Assembly: GCA_964504285.1 (NCBI GenBank)
Contig: CAZDDZ010000065.1
Span: 1-16,698 of the forward strand
Direction: 5' to 3'
From: Pseudoflavonifractor sp964504285
GTDB taxonomy: Bacteria; Bacillota; Clostridia; Oscillospirales; Oscillospiraceae
DNA length: 16,698 bases
Positions within the stretch are counted from its first letter, which is position 1. Each line of letters opens with the position of its first letter. The notes beneath the pieces are model-generated. The model had not been told where the DNA came from, did no database searches, and saw only the letters and a program-made list of their open reading frames with translations. Positions 1-5,746 of this stretch are shown here, piece after piece. Position numbers and translations under genes: made by a program.

Positions 1-33
1 GGGGAATACTCCCCTCCGGCTCAGCTTCACTTC

Positions 34-52
34 AAAAAGGCAAAGCCTTTTT
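34..52 (-). terminator. Hairpin terminator at the end of the spore-protein gene
   Basis: AAAAAGGC (34-41) pairs with GCCTTTTT (45-52) across a 3-nt loop, overlapping the stop codon of the spore-protein gene. It can act as a rho-independent terminator, though the T-run is part of the stem. The same GGC-AAA-GCC hairpin occurs in the repeat elements near pduL, and a second small palindrome (GGGG-N6-CCCC) sits at 1-14, so this may instead be the edge of a repeat copy cut by the window border. Confidence 0.5.
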
Positions 53-246
53 TACTTCATGCCGTTCTCGTAGGCCTCGATCATCTTCTTGACCATCTGG
101 CCACCCACGGAACCGGCCTCCTTGGAGGTCAGGTCGCCGTTATAGCCCTGCTTCAGGTTGACGCCGACCTGGGAAGCGGCTTCCATTTTGAACTTGTTAA
201 GAGCCTCGCGAGCGCTGGGGACAACAGCCTTATTGGAACCAGTCAT
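52..246 (-). CDS. Alpha/beta-type small acid-soluble spore protein
   Basis: This 64-residue protein belongs to the alpha/beta SASP family. These proteins coat DNA in the dormant spore, protect it from UV and heat, and are degraded at germination by the GPR protease. The family signature is visible: the first conserved block around residues 13-32 (EALNKFKMEAASQVGVNL) and the second block GSVGGQMVKKMIEAYE (residues 46-61). Length is normal for the family. The ATG is preceded by AAGGAGA about 9 nt upstream. The gene is monocistronic, with a sigma-G-like promoter at 294-322. It shows that the organism forms endospores. Which SASP paralogue it is cannot be told from sequence alone. Confidence 0.95.
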   Translation of the reverse strand: MTGSNKAVVPSAREALNKFKMEAASQVGVNLKQGYNGDLTSKEAGSVGGQMVKKMIEAYENGMK

Positions 247-273
247 GATTGTGCATCTCCTTGTTTGTTTTTA

Positions 274-290
274 TTGGATTGAGAATCCAA
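274..290 (-). other. Inverted repeat in the spore-gene leader
   Basis: TTGGATT (274-280) and AATCCAA (284-290) form a perfect 7-bp inverted repeat with a 3-nt loop. It lies right at the predicted transcription start of the spore-protein gene, so it could be a 5' leader hairpin that stabilises the mRNA, or an operator. The structure is seen directly; the role is inference. Confidence 0.45.
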
Positions 291-293
291 CCA

Positions 294-322
294 TAGCTTT
301 GCCCCACAAGATTTTTCTATGC
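294..322 (-). promoter_or_regulatory. Candidate sigma-G promoter of the spore-protein gene
   Basis: On the minus strand GCATA (318-322) matches the sigma-G -35 consensus GHATR fully. After a 17-nt spacer follows AAAGCTA (294-300), which matches 5 of 7 positions of the -10 consensus CATNHTA. Forespore genes for SASPs are classic sigma-G targets, so site and gene fit together. The -10 box is imperfect. Confidence 0.5.
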
Positions 323-393
323 GTCAATTAAACTGCTAAATTTAGGCAGGCCTTTGAATCTGTCCATCGATATTTTTTACAAAACAATCAAAA

Positions 394-427
394 AATAAAG
401 CGAACCACAAACGCGGTTCGCTTTATT
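394..427 (-). terminator. Rho-independent terminator after the SSB-like gene
   Basis: A perfect 13-bp stem (394-406 with 415-427) and an 8-nt loop are followed on the minus strand by a run of Ts (TTTTTTG). It starts 5 nt past the stop of the SSB-like gene at 433. A-rich flanks would allow it to work in both directions. Confidence 0.85.
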
Positions 428-432
428 GAGCT

Positions 433-1056
433 CTATTTCTCTCTTTCCGTTGGTACCGACTCCAGCTTCATCACTGAAATTTCAAAGGCGGTGCGCTCGT
501 GGCTCACGCCGTTCTCCACCTTTGTGTATTTTCGGCTTTGAAAGCGTCCCTCAATACGCACACCGTCACCTACCGCCAGCGCACCGCATCGCTGGGCCAA
601 GCTGCCCCAGGCAATACAGGGCAGGTAGTCGGCCCTGCCGTATTTGCGGTTGACCGCCAGCATCAAATCGCAGATTTCCCGTCCCAAGGGGGTTCGGCGC
701 ACGGTGGCGGGCTTGCAGAGCACTCCGGCCAGCGTAAGCTGGTTTTGATGCTCCTCCTCCGATGGTTTCACGGTGCGGGCATAAATAGTCACCACCAGAC
801 GACTGCCGTTGCCGCTCTTGTTGTTAAAGGAACGCACCTCTCCCTCTACCTCAACTCCCATGCCGGGAGAAATGGCGCACTCCTCCAAAAGGGGCGCGGA
901 AACCACCACGTTTACCCGATCCTCCGCGCCCGAGAGGCGGGTAATGCCCAGAGGGAAAAGCCAATAGGAAACGCCGTGGTTTTCATGGGAAAGGACAGGA
1001 GCCTCCGCTACCCGCCCGCGAAGCATTGCCCGGTTCTCGTTCCAGCCTGTTTGCAT
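433..1056 (-). CDS. Single-strand DNA-binding protein-like, two OB folds
   Basis: The 207-residue protein looks like a divergent single-strand DNA-binding protein with two OB-fold-like halves. The first half contains AMLRGRVAEAPVLSHE and a segment ending SRLVVTIYARTVKPSE. The second half is the more typical SSB strand pattern: NQLTLAGVLCKPATVRRTPL, then DLMLAVNRKYGRADYLPCIAWG, GVRIEGRFQSRKY and the closing strand TAFEISVMKLE. The acidic C-terminal tail that bacterial SSBs use to bind partners is missing; it ends in TEREK. I chose the ATG at 1056, behind GGGAG and GTGGG. A GTG at 1068 would add four residues but its purine box would be only about 1 nt away. Homologues are common in clostridia as a second, non-essential SSB-like protein. 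The role in replication or repair is inference. Confidence 0.75.
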   Translation of the reverse strand: MQTGWNENRAMLRGRVAEAPVLSHENHGVSYWLFPLGITRLSGAEDRVNVVVSAPLLEECAISPGMGVEVEGEVRSFNNKSGNGSRLVVTIYARTVKPSEEEHQNQLTLAGVLCKPATVRRTPLGREICDLMLAVNRKYGRADYLPCIAWGSLAQRCGALAVGDGVRIEGRFQSRKYTKVENGVSHERTAFEISVMKLESVPTEREK

Positions 1057-1113
1057 ATGTACCCACACTCCCGCTTTTGTTGACTGGTGGATATATATGA
1101 TAGATTGTCCCTC

Positions 1114-1119
1114 ATTATA
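1114..1119 (-). promoter_or_regulatory. Possible -10 box for the SSB-like gene
   Basis: A perfect TATAAT on the minus strand lies 58 nt upstream of the SSB-like start, in the 107-nt gap after the flavodoxin gene. I see no convincing -35 box at 16-18 nt, so this is weak. Confidence 0.3.
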
Positions 1120-1163
1120 ACCGCTATTATGGGGAACAACTCAGTCTGTTAATAAACCTTTTG

Positions 1164-1700
1164 CTATGCCAGCTGCATGCGGGCATAGTCCAGCAGCTTT
1201 TGAGTCTCTTTTGTAGAGAGCTTTATGGTGGAGATGTGGTTTTCATCAGGGAAAAGGAGCTTGAGCGCCTCCAGCTCTGGGCTTTGCTCCGTCTGCATCC
1301 CGGTGACGAAAAGAAGCACATCCTTGCCGGTAACTGGGTGGGACTGAATATAATTGCGCAGGGCTTTCGAGGTCTCCCCCATGTAGACCGGGCTGCCGTA
1401 AAGAATTAAATCGTAATCGGCGGGGTCATAGGTTAGCTGCTCGGACGGATAATTGGCCGTTACGGTATAGCCCCGCCCGGCCAAATCCTCAGCCAGTGCC
1501 TTAGCCAGCGGTACATTGTGCTTGCCGTTGGAGGGCTGGTAGAGGAGGAGCGCTTTCTTCGCTCCCGTGCCATATATCGTCTCCTCCGGCTTGCGCCAGC
1601 TATCCCGCTTACCCATGGTCAGCTTAAAGAAAACCATGGCGATGACACCCATCAGCAAAAACAGCGCCAGTATGCCCAAAAGAATATAAACAATAATCAA
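1164..1700 (-). CDS. Membrane-anchored flavodoxin-like protein (TTG start)
   Basis: The 178-residue product has one N-terminal transmembrane helix (about residues 2-25, IIVYILLGILALFLLMGVIA) followed by a short basic stretch and a flavodoxin-like domain. Visible parts are the first strand and phosphate-loop region KKALLLYQPSNGKH, the strand YDLILYGSPVYMGETSKALRNYI, and GKDVLLFVTGM. It probably binds FMN and carries electrons or reduces a membrane-near partner. I place the start at the TTG at 1698-1700, because AAAGGAGG lies 8 nt upstream. The in-frame ATG at 1727 has no ribosome binding site and overlaps a TATAAT box, so transcripts should start past it. The canonical T/S-x-T-G-x-T loop of flavodoxins is altered (QPSNGKH), so cofactor binding is not certain. 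Confidence 0.75.
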   Translation of the reverse strand: MIIVYILLGILALFLLMGVIAMVFFKLTMGKRDSWRKPEETIYGTGAKKALLLYQPSNGKHNVPLAKALAEDLAGRGYTVTANYPSEQLTYDPADYDLILYGSPVYMGETSKALRNYIQSHPVTGKDVLLFVTGMQTEQSPELEALKLLFPDENHISTIKLSTKETQKLLDYARMQLA

Positions 1701-1725
1701 AATCGACGCCTCCTTTATGGAAAGC

Positions 1726-1734
1726 ATTATAGCA
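1726..1734 (-). promoter_or_regulatory. Extended -10 promoter of the flavodoxin-like gene
   Basis: TGCTATAAT on the minus strand is an extended -10 box (TGn plus consensus TATAAT). It lies 25 nt before the TTG start of the flavodoxin-like gene. No good -35 is seen at 17 nt, as is usual for extended -10 promoters. The same 9-mer occurs in front of eutG. Confidence 0.55.
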
Positions 1735-1784
1735 TTTTTTACCTGTGGTAGAATAAAAATCTCATTAAAATTCCATTGAATTGA

Positions 1785-1813
1785 TTGCGTTTGCTTCCAC
1801 TCGGCAGTATACT
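1785..1813 (+). promoter_or_regulatory. Candidate promoter of the bactofilin-like gene
   Basis: TTGCGT (1785-1790) and TATACT (1808-1813) are spaced by 17 nt, close to the sigma-A consensus, and lie 27 nt before the chosen ATG of the bactofilin-like gene. The divergent promoter at 1726-1734 is close by. Confidence 0.45.
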
Positions 1814-1840
1814 GCCACTGAAGCAAGGGAGGGCGATACC

Positions 1841-2500
1841 ATGGAAGATATTCATATTACAGGCTCCAGCAGCATGCATACCGGAGAATATCAAAGCATT
1901 ATGGTTAGCGGCGTGGGCAAGTGCGAAGGCCCTGTCCGGGCACTGGACATCGGGGTTATGGGCACTTTTAAGGTGGAGGGCGATACCGAGTGCCGCACCC
2001 TAACGGTCAATGGCTCTTTTAAGTGCGAGGGCAGCCTTGCCGCGGAGGAGACTGTCTGCAACGGTACGGCAACTATTGAGGAGAGCATGATAGCCAATGT
2101 CCTGACGGTCAACGGTATGCTCCATGTAGAGGGGGATCGGCTGGGAGGGGGCGAGCTCAAGTGCGCCGGTATTCTCACAGCGGACAGACTGGTCTCCTGC
2201 AACGATTTGCAGGTCACCGGGCTAATTAAGGCAGAGTCCATTGAAGGCGGTCACGTTTACATCCACTCCCATCGTCCGGCGCTGCTAATACGTTTCCTGC
2301 CCTCCGTGGGGCTGTCCAAGACCGAATCCATTACGGGCGAGCATGTCGACCTATCCGGCGTCACTGCCGAGATGGTTACCGGAGCTCACATCACCATCGG
2401 CCCCGACTGCCGCATTGGAAAGGTGCGCTGTTACGGTACACTGTCCATCGACCCTGCCGCCGCAGTGGGGGAAGTTACCGGCGAGTACGAAATGCGGTAG
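1841..2500 (+). CDS. Bactofilin-like polymer-forming cytoskeletal protein
   Basis: This 219-residue protein is built of short, regularly spaced beta-strand repeats with a recurring F/L-K/H-x-E-G motif (VGKCEG, FKVEG, FKCEG, LHVEG), as in the right-handed beta helix of bactofilins. The ends match the family: an N-terminal SSSMHTGEYQSIMVSGVGK and a C-terminal GPDCRIGKVRCYGTLSIDP. Bactofilins polymerise without nucleotide and serve as scaffolds in cell shape or flagellar assembly; Bacillus YhbE/YhbF are related. The ATG at 1841 follows AAGGGAGGG; an in-frame TTG at 1781 lies upstream of the promoter and is not used. The gene is monocistronic, divergent from the flavodoxin gene, and ends at a terminator shared with the eut operon. 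It is longer than classic bactofilins (about 150 residues). Confidence 0.75.
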   Translation: MEDIHITGSSSMHTGEYQSIMVSGVGKCEGPVRALDIGVMGTFKVEGDTECRTLTVNGSFKCEGSLAAEETVCNGTATIEESMIANVLTVNGMLHVEGDRLGGGELKCAGILTADRLVSCNDLQVTGLIKAESIEGGHVYIHSHRPALLIRFLPSVGLSKTESITGEHVDLSGVTAEMVTGAHITIGPDCRIGKVRCYGTLSIDPAAAVGEVTGEYEMR

Positions 2501-2518
2501 CGCTGCACACAGCAATAA

Positions 2519-2560
2519 AACGGAGTTTTCACCGGTCTGCTGGCCTGTGAAAACTCCGTT
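2519..2560. terminator. Two-way terminator between bactofilin gene and eut operon
   Basis: A perfect 14-bp stem (2519-2532 with 2547-2560) carries a 14-nt loop. On + it is followed by CTTCTTTT, on - by TTTTATT. It lies between the stop of the bactofilin-like gene (2500) and the stop of eutQ (2567, minus), so one hairpin can end both converging transcripts. Confidence 0.9.
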
Positions 2561-2566
2561 CTTCTT

Positions 2567-3007
2567 TTACGTTTGATTTTGCCAATCTGCCGGGTAGACA
2601 AAATATAAAAACCGCGCGTGGCCGGTGACAGAAAAGGAAATGCTGCTTCCCTTGGGAATATAGAGCACCTCACCCGGCCCGGCGGAGACCTTGTCGCCGT
2701 TAATCAGCACATCCAGCCGCCCCTCCACCACATAGTCCATCTCGTCGTAATTGAGCGTCCAGGGGAAGGTGGTGTCGGTCATCTCCATGATGCCCACCCC
2801 CAGCCGGGGACTCTGCTCCAGCGTAAAGAGGTCGTGGGTGTACACCCGGTCACCGGGTCTGCCGGTGTCCATACGGTCAGCCTCGGAAACCCGAATATTG
2901 GGCACTGAAACACTTTGCACCCCGTGCAATGGCGCCCCCTGTATCCCGCCGCCCAGCTTTTCCAGCAGCACCTGCCGTACCAGTTGTTCTAACGCCTGTT
3001 TATCCAT
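2567..3007 (-). CDS. eutQ: EutQ, cupin-type ethanolamine utilisation protein
   Basis: The 146-residue protein matches EutQ. It has a single cupin barrel (about residues 50-142) with the strands LGVGIMEMTDTTFPWTLNYDEMDYVVEGRL split over residues 69-98, GEVLYIPKGSSISFSV and ARFLYFVYPADW. Salmonella EutQ was reported to have acetate kinase activity and to be needed for shell assembly; the mechanism here is not shown by sequence. The first 20 residues (MDKQALEQLVRQVLLEKLGG) form an amphipathic helix followed by a flexible linker, which looks like a microcompartment encapsulation peptide. GGAGG precedes the ATG by 7 nt. It is the last gene of the operon, 36 nt after eutH, and is followed by the terminator at 2519-2560. 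Confidence 0.93.
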   Translation of the reverse strand: MDKQALEQLVRQVLLEKLGGGIQGAPLHGVQSVSVPNIRVSEADRMDTGRPGDRVYTHDLFTLEQSPRLGVGIMEMTDTTFPWTLNYDEMDYVVEGRLDVLINGDKVSAGPGEVLYIPKGSSISFSVTGHARFLYFVYPADWQNQT

Positions 3008-3043
3008 TTAAAATCCTCCACACGGCCGCCATATATGGCAGCT

Positions 3044-4129
3044 CTACGCCGTCTCCCGGTCTTTGCGGGTAATAAGCATAGCCACCGCCACGGCGGTAAT
3101 ACCGCCCACCAGCTTGCCCACAATCATGGGGAAAATCATGGTGGAATCAAAGCCCGCCGTAAAGCCCAGATGGTCGCCGAATACAAAGGCCGCCGAGACG
3201 GCAAATGCCACGTTGACCACCTTGCCGCGCTTATCCATGTCCTTCATCATGCCAAACATGGGGATGTTATTGGCCAGGGTCGCCACCAGGCCGGCGGCAG
3301 CGATGTCGTTCATGCCCATAAGATGCCCCAGCTTTAAAAGGGGCTTTTTAAATACCTTGGTAATGACGTACACCAGCGGGAACGCGCCTGCCAGCACAAT
3401 GGCAATGGCACCCACGGTGAGGTAGCCCTCGTCAATGGGGTTCATGCCGGGAATGAGAACCAGCCCCGTCAGGGTTTCAATAATAGCGGCTGCCAGACCA
3501 ATGGTGATAACGATAACCACAATGCGCCCAAATACCTTGAAGCCTGTCACCATGCCCTTGGGAATGAGCCAAAGGCCCAGCGCAATCAGGGCGGCGAAAA
3601 TGACGATGGGAATGAGATTCATCAGCACCATCATAACGGGAAAACCGGCCACCAGACCACCAATGAAGGAGCCAACAGGAATGGTAATCACGCCCGCCAG
3701 CACGCCGGTGGCCAAAAAGGGCTGATCCTCTGCTTTAATAATACCTAACCCCACGGGGATCGTGAACACGATGGTGGGGCCCAGCATAGCGCCTACAATC
3801 AGGCCGCCAAATTGACCGGCCTCCTTACTCAGCGCCAGCTCGCGAGCTAAGGGCGCGCCCCCCATGTCGTTTGCCAGAATGGTACCGGCAAACATGGCCG
3901 GGTCGGCACCCAGGAACTGATAGACGGGCACCACCACCGGTCGCAGCAAGTTTGCCAGCACGGGTGCCAGGGTGATAATACCAATCATGGCCAGAGCCAG
4001 ACTGCCCATGGCAATGATGCCCTCCTCAAACTGTTGACCCAGACCAAAGCGGTTGCCAATGATACGGTCTATGGCGCCCAGCGCCATAAAAATAACCATG
4101 AGATAGACAATGATTTCGTTGATGGACAA
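3044..4129 (-). CDS. eutH: EutH, ethanolamine transporter (TTG start)
   Basis: EutH is a multi-pass inner-membrane protein that takes up ethanolamine, mainly when it is scarce. The 361 residues contain about ten hydrophobic segments, with family motifs such as GAIDRIIGNRFGLGQQFEEG (residues 18-37), ANDMGGAPLARELA, and LANNIPMFGMMKDMDKRGKVV near the C-terminal half, followed by FGDHLGFTAGFD. The start is a TTG at 4127-4129 behind AAGGGGG (8 nt spacing). The resulting MSINEII N-terminus agrees with Firmicute homologues as I recall them. The length is typical for this group. It follows eutN after 53 nt and precedes eutQ. Confidence 0.95.
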   Translation of the reverse strand: MSINEIIVYLMVIFMALGAIDRIIGNRFGLGQQFEEGIIAMGSLALAMIGIITLAPVLANLLRPVVVPVYQFLGADPAMFAGTILANDMGGAPLARELALSKEAGQFGGLIVGAMLGPTIVFTIPVGLGIIKAEDQPFLATGVLAGVITIPVGSFIGGLVAGFPVMMVLMNLIPIVIFAALIALGLWLIPKGMVTGFKVFGRIVVIVITIGLAAAIIETLTGLVLIPGMNPIDEGYLTVGAIAIVLAGAFPLVYVITKVFKKPLLKLGHLMGMNDIAAAGLVATLANNIPMFGMMKDMDKRGKVVNVAFAVSAAFVFGDHLGFTAGFDSTMIFPMIVGKLVGGITAVAVAMLITRKDRETA

Positions 4130-4182
4130 AGAAATTGCCCCCTTTTTGGATTTGTAGAGCGCGGCATCCTTGACGCGCCGCT

Positions 4183-4413
4183 TTACAGGTCGATAATGCC
4201 CACTATGGCGGCGTCAACGGGAATGCCCTCCCCCGCCGCCACCCGCGCAGCCGAGCCGGTGGCGATGAGTACGGTCTCCCCCGCGCCCGCCCCCACGCAG
4301 TCGGCGCAGACAATGGTTGTCTCCCCTGTCCGAACGGTGAGAAAGGTCTGTCCCGTCAGGGCGGGGGATTTTTTTGTGGCCCATACCTTGTCAGTAACCT
4401 GACCTAATAACAT
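4183..4413 (-). CDS. eutN: EutN, pentameric microcompartment vertex protein
   Basis: This 76-residue protein is a BMC-P (EutN/CcmL) shell protein; pentamers of this family cap the vertices of the polyhedral shell. The family signature is clear: the N-terminal MLLGQVTDKVWATKKSPALTG, the central strand TIVCADCVGAGAGETVLIATG split over residues 33-53, a G-SAAR turn, and the C-terminal VDAAIVGIID. The length is slightly short (family 80-100) but complete at both ends. Its ATG overlaps the 3' end of the preceding gene by 23 nt, with a GGGAGATGGG box upstream, so it is probably translationally coupled. Confidence 0.95.
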   Translation of the reverse strand: MLLGQVTDKVWATKKSPALTGQTFLTVRTGETTIVCADCVGAGAGETVLIATGSAARVAAGEGIPVDAAIVGIIDL

Positions 4414-4660
4414 AAATACCCATCTCCCGAAGCTGGCGCTCCATACCCATAAATTTTTGATAGATACCTAACGGCGCGGTCTTTTTATAGTTTTTGTACT
4501 CCAGCCCACCTACCGCCATGCCCACCCGCTTGCCGGCAAGCAGGGCAGTCAAAACCGCCGCAATTTCCTCGTCCATGGGTATTCCCAGTGCCAAAAACGC
4601 CATCTGCTCAATGGGTAGCTGCGTTATTACCAAGCTGCCATTTTGGTGCTCCAGCCTCAT
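4391..4660 (-). CDS. Short eut-associated protein, C-terminal half only
   Basis: The 89-residue product resembles the C-terminal part of the eut-operon family known as TIGR02536 (unknown function, about 200 residues). Shared features, from memory, are a FLALGIPMDEEIAAVLTALL helix region (residues 22-41), the strand GKRVGMAVGGLEYKNYKKTA, and the end ERQLREMGIYVI. In that family an N-terminal half of roughly 110 residues precedes this part; here nothing of it is seen. The ATG has GAGGGTGGG upstream and lies 17 nt after the ancestral pduL stop, so the short form looks like a genuine gene rather than a frameshift. It overlaps eutN by 23 nt. The function is unknown. Confidence 0.6.
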   Translation of the reverse strand: MRLEHQNGSLVITQLPIEQMAFLALGIPMDEEIAAVLTALLAGKRVGMAVGGLEYKNYKKTAPLGIYQKFMGMERQLREMGIYVIRSGY

Positions 4661-4677
4661 CTACCCACCCTCTTTTT

Positions 4678-4735
4678 TTATTTTTTACTTATAATCATGC
4701 CTCTGTCGCCCTTTTTAAACCCGCAGGCATTGGCC
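4678..4735 (-). pseudogene. Detached ancestral 3' end of pduL
   Basis: On the minus strand this piece encodes ANACGFKKGDRGMIISKK and a TAA, the presumed original C-terminus of PduL. It lies just before the next operon gene, where the pduL end would be expected. It is cut off from the rest of pduL by two copies of the repeat element and carries four differences from the 44-bp copies further right. Confidence 0.75.
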
Positions 4736-4914
4736 GCTCCCCCAGAAAAAGGCTTTGCCTTTTCCCGGGGACCCCTTTGCCATAAAATGCTCGGGCGAAG
4801 TAAATTCGCCCTGCGCCAAGGTTTTCCCTGTGGCAAAACCCTTGCACCGCGCCACTGGGCGCGGAAACTCCTCGGCCAACGCACATGCCCGTTTAAACCG
4901 CTAAGGCTAAGCTG
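4736..4914 (-). repeat. Multi-hairpin repeat element, copy 1 (pduL end)
   Basis: The 179-bp element is a chain of small hairpins. Read on the minus strand these are CCGCGCC-cagt-GGCGCGG, an imperfect AAGG-GTTTT/AAAACCTT stem, GGGCGAA-TTTAC-TTCGCCC (4793-4811), GGGGTCCCC, and AAAAGGC-AAA-GCCTTTT. The same order of modules is seen in the elements at 6246-6386 and, on the other strand, 13126-13264. It encodes no transposase. It is probably a non-autonomous mobile or REP-like element. Confidence 0.7.
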
Positions 4915-4958
4915 TAATCATACCCCTATCGCCCTTTTTAAACCCGCAAGCATTGGCC

Positions 4959-5136
4959 GCTCCCCAGAAAAAGGCTTTGCCTTTTCCCGGGGACCCCTTT
5001 GCCATAAAATGCTCGGGCGAAGTAAATTCGCCCTGCGCCAAGGTTTTCCCTGTGGCAAAACCCTTGCACCGCGCCACTGGGCGCGGAAACTCCTCGGCCA
5101 ACGCACATGCCCGTTTAAACCGCTAAGGCTAAGCTG
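4959..5136 (-). repeat. Multi-hairpin repeat element, copy 2 (pduL end)
   Basis: This is a 178-bp copy identical to the one at 4736-4914 apart from one missing C. Its TTTAC-loop hairpin lies at 5015-5033. The first bases of the element provide the present stop codon of pduL (5129-5131). Small open frames inside it are not taken as genes. Confidence 0.7.
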
Positions 5137-5746
5137 TAATCATACCCCTATCGCCCTTTTTAAACCCGCAAGCATTGGCCTCGTCGTAGTCGAGATGGGC
5201 GGCGGTGGCAAATTTTTCGGATACCCGCACCTCTACATCATCAAAGATCAGCGGTCTGCCGGAGAAGGTGCGCAGGCGTACAATCTGCTTGTTGCTGACT
5301 CCCCAGCGCTGGGCGTCCTCGGGGGTCATGTGGATGTGCCGTTTGGCGACAATCAGCCCCTTTGTCAGTCTGATTTCCCGGTCGCCGTTACGGATAACAA
5401 GGCCCGGGGTGCCCTCAATGCTGCCGGAAATGCGCACCGGTGGGGTAATGCCCAGTGTAACGCCGTCGGTGAGGGAGATTTCCACCTGGCTCTCAGGGCG
5501 CTCGGGGCCCAAAATCACCACGTTTTTCAGCTCCCCCTTGGGTCCCACCAGCGTCACCCGCTCAGCACAGGCGAACTGCCCCGGCTGTGAGAGGTCTTTC
5601 ACGGCGTTGAGCCGATAGCCCCGACCAAAGAGGGTTTCCACATCGGCGCGGCTTAGGTGGACGTGCCGCCCGGAGGCCTCCAGCTCAATGGTCATGCGGG
5701 AGACAATTTCCTCCGCCAGGCGGCTAATATCATAAGTTGTATTCAT
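5129..5746 (-). CDS. pduL: PduL-type phosphate acetyltransferase
   Basis: PduL converts acetyl-CoA and phosphate to acetyl-phosphate inside the microcompartment and recycles CoA. The 205-residue protein has the two zinc-site motifs, HVHLS (H28, H30) and KRHIHM (H137, H139), plus the third region AAHLDYDEAN (H184). QFACAERVTLVGPKG and ILGPERPESQVE are further family blocks. The N-terminal helix DISRLAEEIVSRM may serve as a targeting peptide. AAAGGCGGGG precedes the ATG; the start lies 17 nt inside the eutT end. The C-terminus has been rewritten: after GDRGMI the frame enters the inserted repeat and stops with TA instead of the ancestral ISKK. Only the last residues change, so the enzyme should still work. 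It replaces EutD (Pta) of enteric eut operons. Confidence 0.93.
   Translation of the reverse strand: MNTTYDISRLAEEIVSRMTIELEASGRHVHLSRADVETLFGRGYRLNAVKDLSQPGQFACAERVTLVGPKGELKNVVILGPERPESQVEISLTDGVTLGITPPVRISGSIEGTPGLVIRNGDREIRLTKGLIVAKRHIHMTPEDAQRWGVSNKQIVRLRTFSGRPLIFDDVEVRVSEKFATAAHLDYDEANACGFKKGDRGMITA

Larger units (their letters stand above)
4692..5180. repeat. Tandem repeat of 222-223 bp, 2.2 copies
   Basis: Three copies of a 44-bp piece of the pduL 3' end (4692-4735, 4915-4958, 5137-5180) alternate with two copies of a multi-hairpin element (4736-4914 and 4959-5136). The period is 223 and then 222 bp. By eye the two elements differ only by one C in a C-run. The middle and right 44-mers are identical, while the left one differs at four positions. 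This fits one insertion with duplication of 44 bp, followed by a recent tandem duplication of the whole unit. Confidence 0.93.

Noticed and set aside
499..1083. 194-codon plus-strand frame opposite the SSB-like gene
   Set aside because: It is antisense to a frame with OB-fold patterns, a terminator and a plausible start, and has no recognisable motif.
4907..5106. Small minus-strand frames inside the repeat copies
   Set aside because: They are products of repeat sequence fused to the copied pduL end, lack convincing ribosome binding sites, and repeat identically in each unit.
4692..5180. CRISPR-like alternation of repeat and spacer
   Set aside because: The 'spacers' are 178-bp, identical to each other, and the 44-bp units are pieces of pduL; no cas genes.
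4643..5590. Plus-strand 315-codon open frame across the repeats and pduL
   Set aside because: It is antisense to pduL, arises from the tandem repeat, and shows no family motif; the minus-strand PduL has conserved zinc-site motifs.
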